This document shows, piece after piece, positions 8,002-10,125 of a stretch of 10,125 nucleotides of DNA (within the stretch, counting starts at the first letter, position 1; the number at the start of each line of letters is the position of its first letter). The notes beneath the pieces are model-generated. The model was given only the letters and a program-made list of their open reading frames with translations, was not told the DNA's origin and did not search any database. The stretch is from Rodentolepis nana (Eukaryota > Platyhelminthes > Cestoda > Cyclophyllidea > Hymenolepididae). The translations under genes and the position numbers were made by a program. The DNA is taken from assembly GCA_900617975.1 (NCBI GenBank), contig UZAE01014200.1:1-10125 (forward strand). The letters run 5' to 3'.

Positions 8002-8049
8002 CCACCGCTAAAGGATAGATTTTAAACATATTGTTATTTTGAATTAAGT

Positions 8050-8121
8050 GGGGTGCGCGATAGACTTGCTTCCACGTGATGCGCCCTGGGTAACGTATAT
8101 TCATACGGCAAACAAGTCTAT
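8050..8121 (+). ncRNA. HDV-like ribozyme (copy 4), weakened P3
   Basis: P1 is 8050-8056 (GGGGUGC) with 8081-8087 (GCGCCCU), all seven pairs possible, starting with G·U. P2 is a perfect 8 bp, 8060-8067 with 8114-8121. P3 has become GCU 8068-8070 with GAU 8078-8080: G·U, C×A, U·G, so it is badly weakened. Loop 3 is UCCACGU. The joiner reads GGGUAAC at 8088-8094, with C to U. P4 is CGUAU 8094-8098 with AUACG 8103-8107. The catalytic cytosine is C8109 in GGCAAAC. Predicted cleavage before G8050 coincides exactly with the end of the target duplication. It is probably inactive or slow now. Confidence 0.87.
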
Positions 8122-8357
8122 AAATTGGCAGTTGACTTTTAACTTCAAACTACCATCACCCCACTGTATGTTATATTCGACCACTTCCACAGTTCCCACC
8201 TTACCTTTTTCTTTACCTTCGTGTCTGTCTATTCTGCATCTGTAAATCACTCTTCTGCTCCCCGTCTACATTTTTTGCGACTTTGATGTTCCTCCTCCCC
8301 TCTGTCTAAAAGGCTAATAATGACTATTATAAAGCCTACCATTTGATATAAATAATG
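8050..8357 (+). mobile_element. ribozyme-headed SINE-like retroelement, copy 4
   Basis: About 308 bp, with a 13 bp duplication TTTTGAATTAAGT at 8037-8049 and TTTTGAATCAAGT at 8358-8370 (12 of 13). It has the same order of parts as the other copies: ribozyme 8050-8121, unique region, pyrimidine-rich middle, 3' block, tail GATATAAATAA. It is the most diverged of the four, with many C-to-T and G-to-A changes, and it lacks the GTGAAGCCTGAAGTCAACT stretch just before AGGCTAATAATG. A GTG-started frame of 65 codons crosses it but differs from the other copies without codon-position bias. It lies antisense to the srGAP intron. The damage and mismatched duplication suggest an old insertion. Confidence 0.9.
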
Positions 8358-8370
8358 TTTTGAATCAAGT

Positions 8371-10125
8371 AAGCAATGATAACATGTTGCTAATTAGCCA
8401 ATGGTTGAGAGTTAAAAATTCTCATAGCACAGGGAAGGATGCTTAACTTGTGTCATTCGAAGTGGGAAAGTCAAAACTCACGCTGAGTGGAATTTAAATG
8501 TCGCTAGTTTAATTAGGAAATAAAATGACACGCTTTAAGGGAAGGGGATAGTCAACTTCATTTTGCTAGAACATAAAAGTGAAAATTAATTAATATCCAA
8601 CAATAAAAATAGGTGACAAATGCATCTAATAAGTATAGAGGAAATTACCAATCATTCCTGTGTTTAAACACTTCAGTAGTATAAAATGTTGATGGAATAA
8701 AAAAAGCCGTCCTTTTGCCTTAAAGAAGACGTAGGAATACGATTTAGAGCCCCCTGAAAACAAATTCTTGAACTTTCGAACTGAGAGAGAGAGAAAGCAC
8801 TATTCGCTTATTTCTCAGGTGTGTTCAATCAAAATCCACTGCAAAAATTTCCACAGCAAAGGTGACTCGATAGCATGAAATTCCATCACGTATGCACAAC
8901 CATATTACCCAATATAAACACGTACCAAATTTTCAGAGTTTTGGTTCATAAAAAAATAATGCCACACCAGTCTATCATAAATTTTTGATTCAGGCGAAAG
9001 GGTGAACTGTGCAATGACATAGGTACCACCAAACATTCTCTCTCATTGTACTAATTTATGCATCACAAGAACATGCGAGCATAGCTCGAAGCATGTAAAG
9101 TGGGAATTAGAAAGCGGGTGACGACAAATTAATTCTATAGAGAAAAGATGATATGGAAACACCATACTGCTCAAAGGCGCCTACTACAACCGGTTCGAAA
9201 AAAAGGAGGTAGCAACAACAACAACGTGAATTTAAATTAGCAAATTATCCCACGAGGTAGCATAAAGAACGTTCTCATTGAAAAATTCCACAAAATAGTA
9301 TTGAGATTTTATACTGAAAGGTAGAAGTAGACGAGACTAACCAATGTTTGGAGTTGTTCTACTGGTTCATCATTAGCTCTGAGCTCCAAGTTCAGCTATT
9401 ATGAAATCAGCTTCTGGTAGAGGTTACAAATTGACCTAAGAAATTAACTCTGCTGACTAAAGGTACTTTACTTAACTTCATTATTTAATTATATATTTTC
9501 CATACACCTGCCAAAAATGGCATTTCCATTTTGTCAAAAAGTAGGACAATCATTTTCTAACAGTGGTAAGAAGAAAGACACTCCCTTGTCTGCATTTGGT
9601 CAAGCAAACAGTTGCTCTAATAATAATAGGTTGATTAAAACAAGAATTGTCACCTAGCTGTTTAAAGATTTAAAATTTCCTTCAAATTAAAATAAGCGCC
9701 GTGGTAAAATCTACAACAACAACAACCCTAGACGACTGAGTAGTATTATTTTCAGGTCTTATTTTGTCAGAAACCCAGAGTTTGATGAGAAAACCAAATT
9801 TGACTAACTCCCCATAGACCAGCACTTAACAGTGAGGTTATATCATATCCTTCACTGTTAGACACAGAACCAATGTCCACAAAAGCTTGACATGGGTACA
9901 CGTAAGAGGTATGGGGTTTAATTCACCGAAAACCGTAGAGAGAGAGAGGAAGCTTCCAATTTTTCATCGTGAAAAGAAGTACATAACCTTAATAGGAATG
10001 TAATCCACATATACACACACGCAAGCACAGTGATTAAGTTTAACAGGCAGATAGGATTGCCAACCCCCCCCCCCACACCCTCCCCGCCTCCTCCCACCAC
10101 AAAACACAGCAAATAAGCAATATAT
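8371..10125. other. distal intron sequence
   Basis: About 1.75 kb of AT-rich sequence. It contains an imperfect hairpin at 9071-9096 (ACATGCGAGC / GCTC-GAA-GCATGT, three-nt bulge), CAA-type triplet tracts at 9213-9225 and 9713-9726, short AG runs near 8783 and 9938, and the C-rich tract near the right edge. The minus-strand frame at 10112-9918 is largely the translation of the C-rich tract and is not a gene. No repeat copy was found. Confidence 0.5.
10064..10095 (-). repeat. C-rich tract, quadruplex motif on the minus strand
   Basis: Read on the minus strand it has GGG (10095-10093), GGGG (10085-10082), GGG within 10080-10078 and an 11-G run (10074-10064), with loops of 7, 1 and 3 nt. This fits the G3+N1-7 rule. 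The minus strand is the srGAP sense strand, so the motif would be present in the pre-mRNA. Confidence 0.75.

Larger units (their letters stand above)
5610..8036. other. intron sequence between copies 3 and 4
   Basis: It holds (AC)7 at 5872-5885, (GA)9 at 6790-6807, a G-rich tract at 7626-7644, a (CT)n tract at 7675-7695, a short open plus-strand segment at 7150-7299 and a palindrome at 7976-8001. Minus-strand frames at 6118-5885, 6506-6324, 6739-6530 and 6971-6663 show no recognisable domain and lack paired splice sites. No other repeat copy or RNA gene was found. Confidence 0.5.

Noticed and set aside
3837..8245. Similar peptides from copies 2, 3 and 4 (each with a motif like IDLPPRGAPW and THTAKKSI)
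   Set aside because: Codon-by-codon comparison of these frames shows changes spread over positions 1, 2 and 3 with no third-position excess, copy 1 is frameshifted, and the similar part is the ribozyme. Shared peptides reflect shared RNA sequence, not coding.
105..8357. The repeats as MITEs (DNA transposons)
   Set aside because: There are no terminal inverted repeats; duplications vary from 11 to 15 bp and the 3' end is a TAAA-type tail, all pointing to target-primed retrotransposition.
105..8357. The repeats as randomly 5'-truncated LINE ends
   Set aside because: All four start at the same base next to their duplications, so the 5' end is defined, not truncated at random.

Overview
This is almost certainly intronic DNA from an invertebrate animal genome. 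It is AT-rich and full of microsatellites. It has no long open frames and shows no bacterial-style gene packing. The only coding sequence I can name is one exon on the minus strand at 461-626. It has a clean acceptor and donor and encodes part of the F-BAR domain of a SLIT-ROBO Rho GTPase-activating protein (srGAP). Everything above 627 would then be the upstream intron (more than 9.4 kb in view), and 1-460 the start of the downstream intron. Divergence of the srGAP sequence and the repeat style are compatible with a flatworm or other lophotrochozoan, but I cannot fix the species.

The main content is a family of about 310-330 bp retrotransposed repeats, four copies, all on the plus strand: 105-435, 3870-4199, 4986-5594 and 8050-8357. 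Each has its own 11-15 bp target-site duplication, a constant 5' end, a pyrimidine-rich middle and a 3' end in a short TAAA-type tail. No copy contains an open frame that behaves as coding.

The first 70-77 nt of every copy fold as a hepatitis-delta-virus-like (HDV-like) self-cleaving ribozyme. P1, P2, P3, P4, the GGGCAAC joining strand and the catalytic-C joiner are all recognisable in the correct nested double-pseudoknot order. In two copies the predicted cleavage site is exactly the junction between target-site duplication and element; in the other two it is two G's away. This suggests a short non-autonomous, SINE-like element whose RNA trims its own 5' end before reverse transcription by a LINE. 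HDV-like ribozymes are known at the 5' ends of R2, RTE, L1Tc and Baggins non-LTR elements. A short element of this kind without an evident Pol III promoter is much less familiar.

Copy 3 (4986-5594) was later hit twice at nearly one spot. A 172 bp insert (5175-5346) came first, then a 107 bp insert with a tRNA-like A box (5358-5464); nested target-site duplications give the order. All four ribozyme elements lie antisense to the srGAP gene, so its pre-mRNA does not contain the ribozymes. It instead carries their complement, which in three copies includes a near-consensus 5' splice site.

The remainder (627-3858, 4211-4970, 5610-8036, 8371-10125) is unassigned intron. It holds microsatellites, two quadruplex-prone tracts, one perfect short palindrome, and two small open segments (about 1584-1808 and 7150-7299) that I cannot assign.
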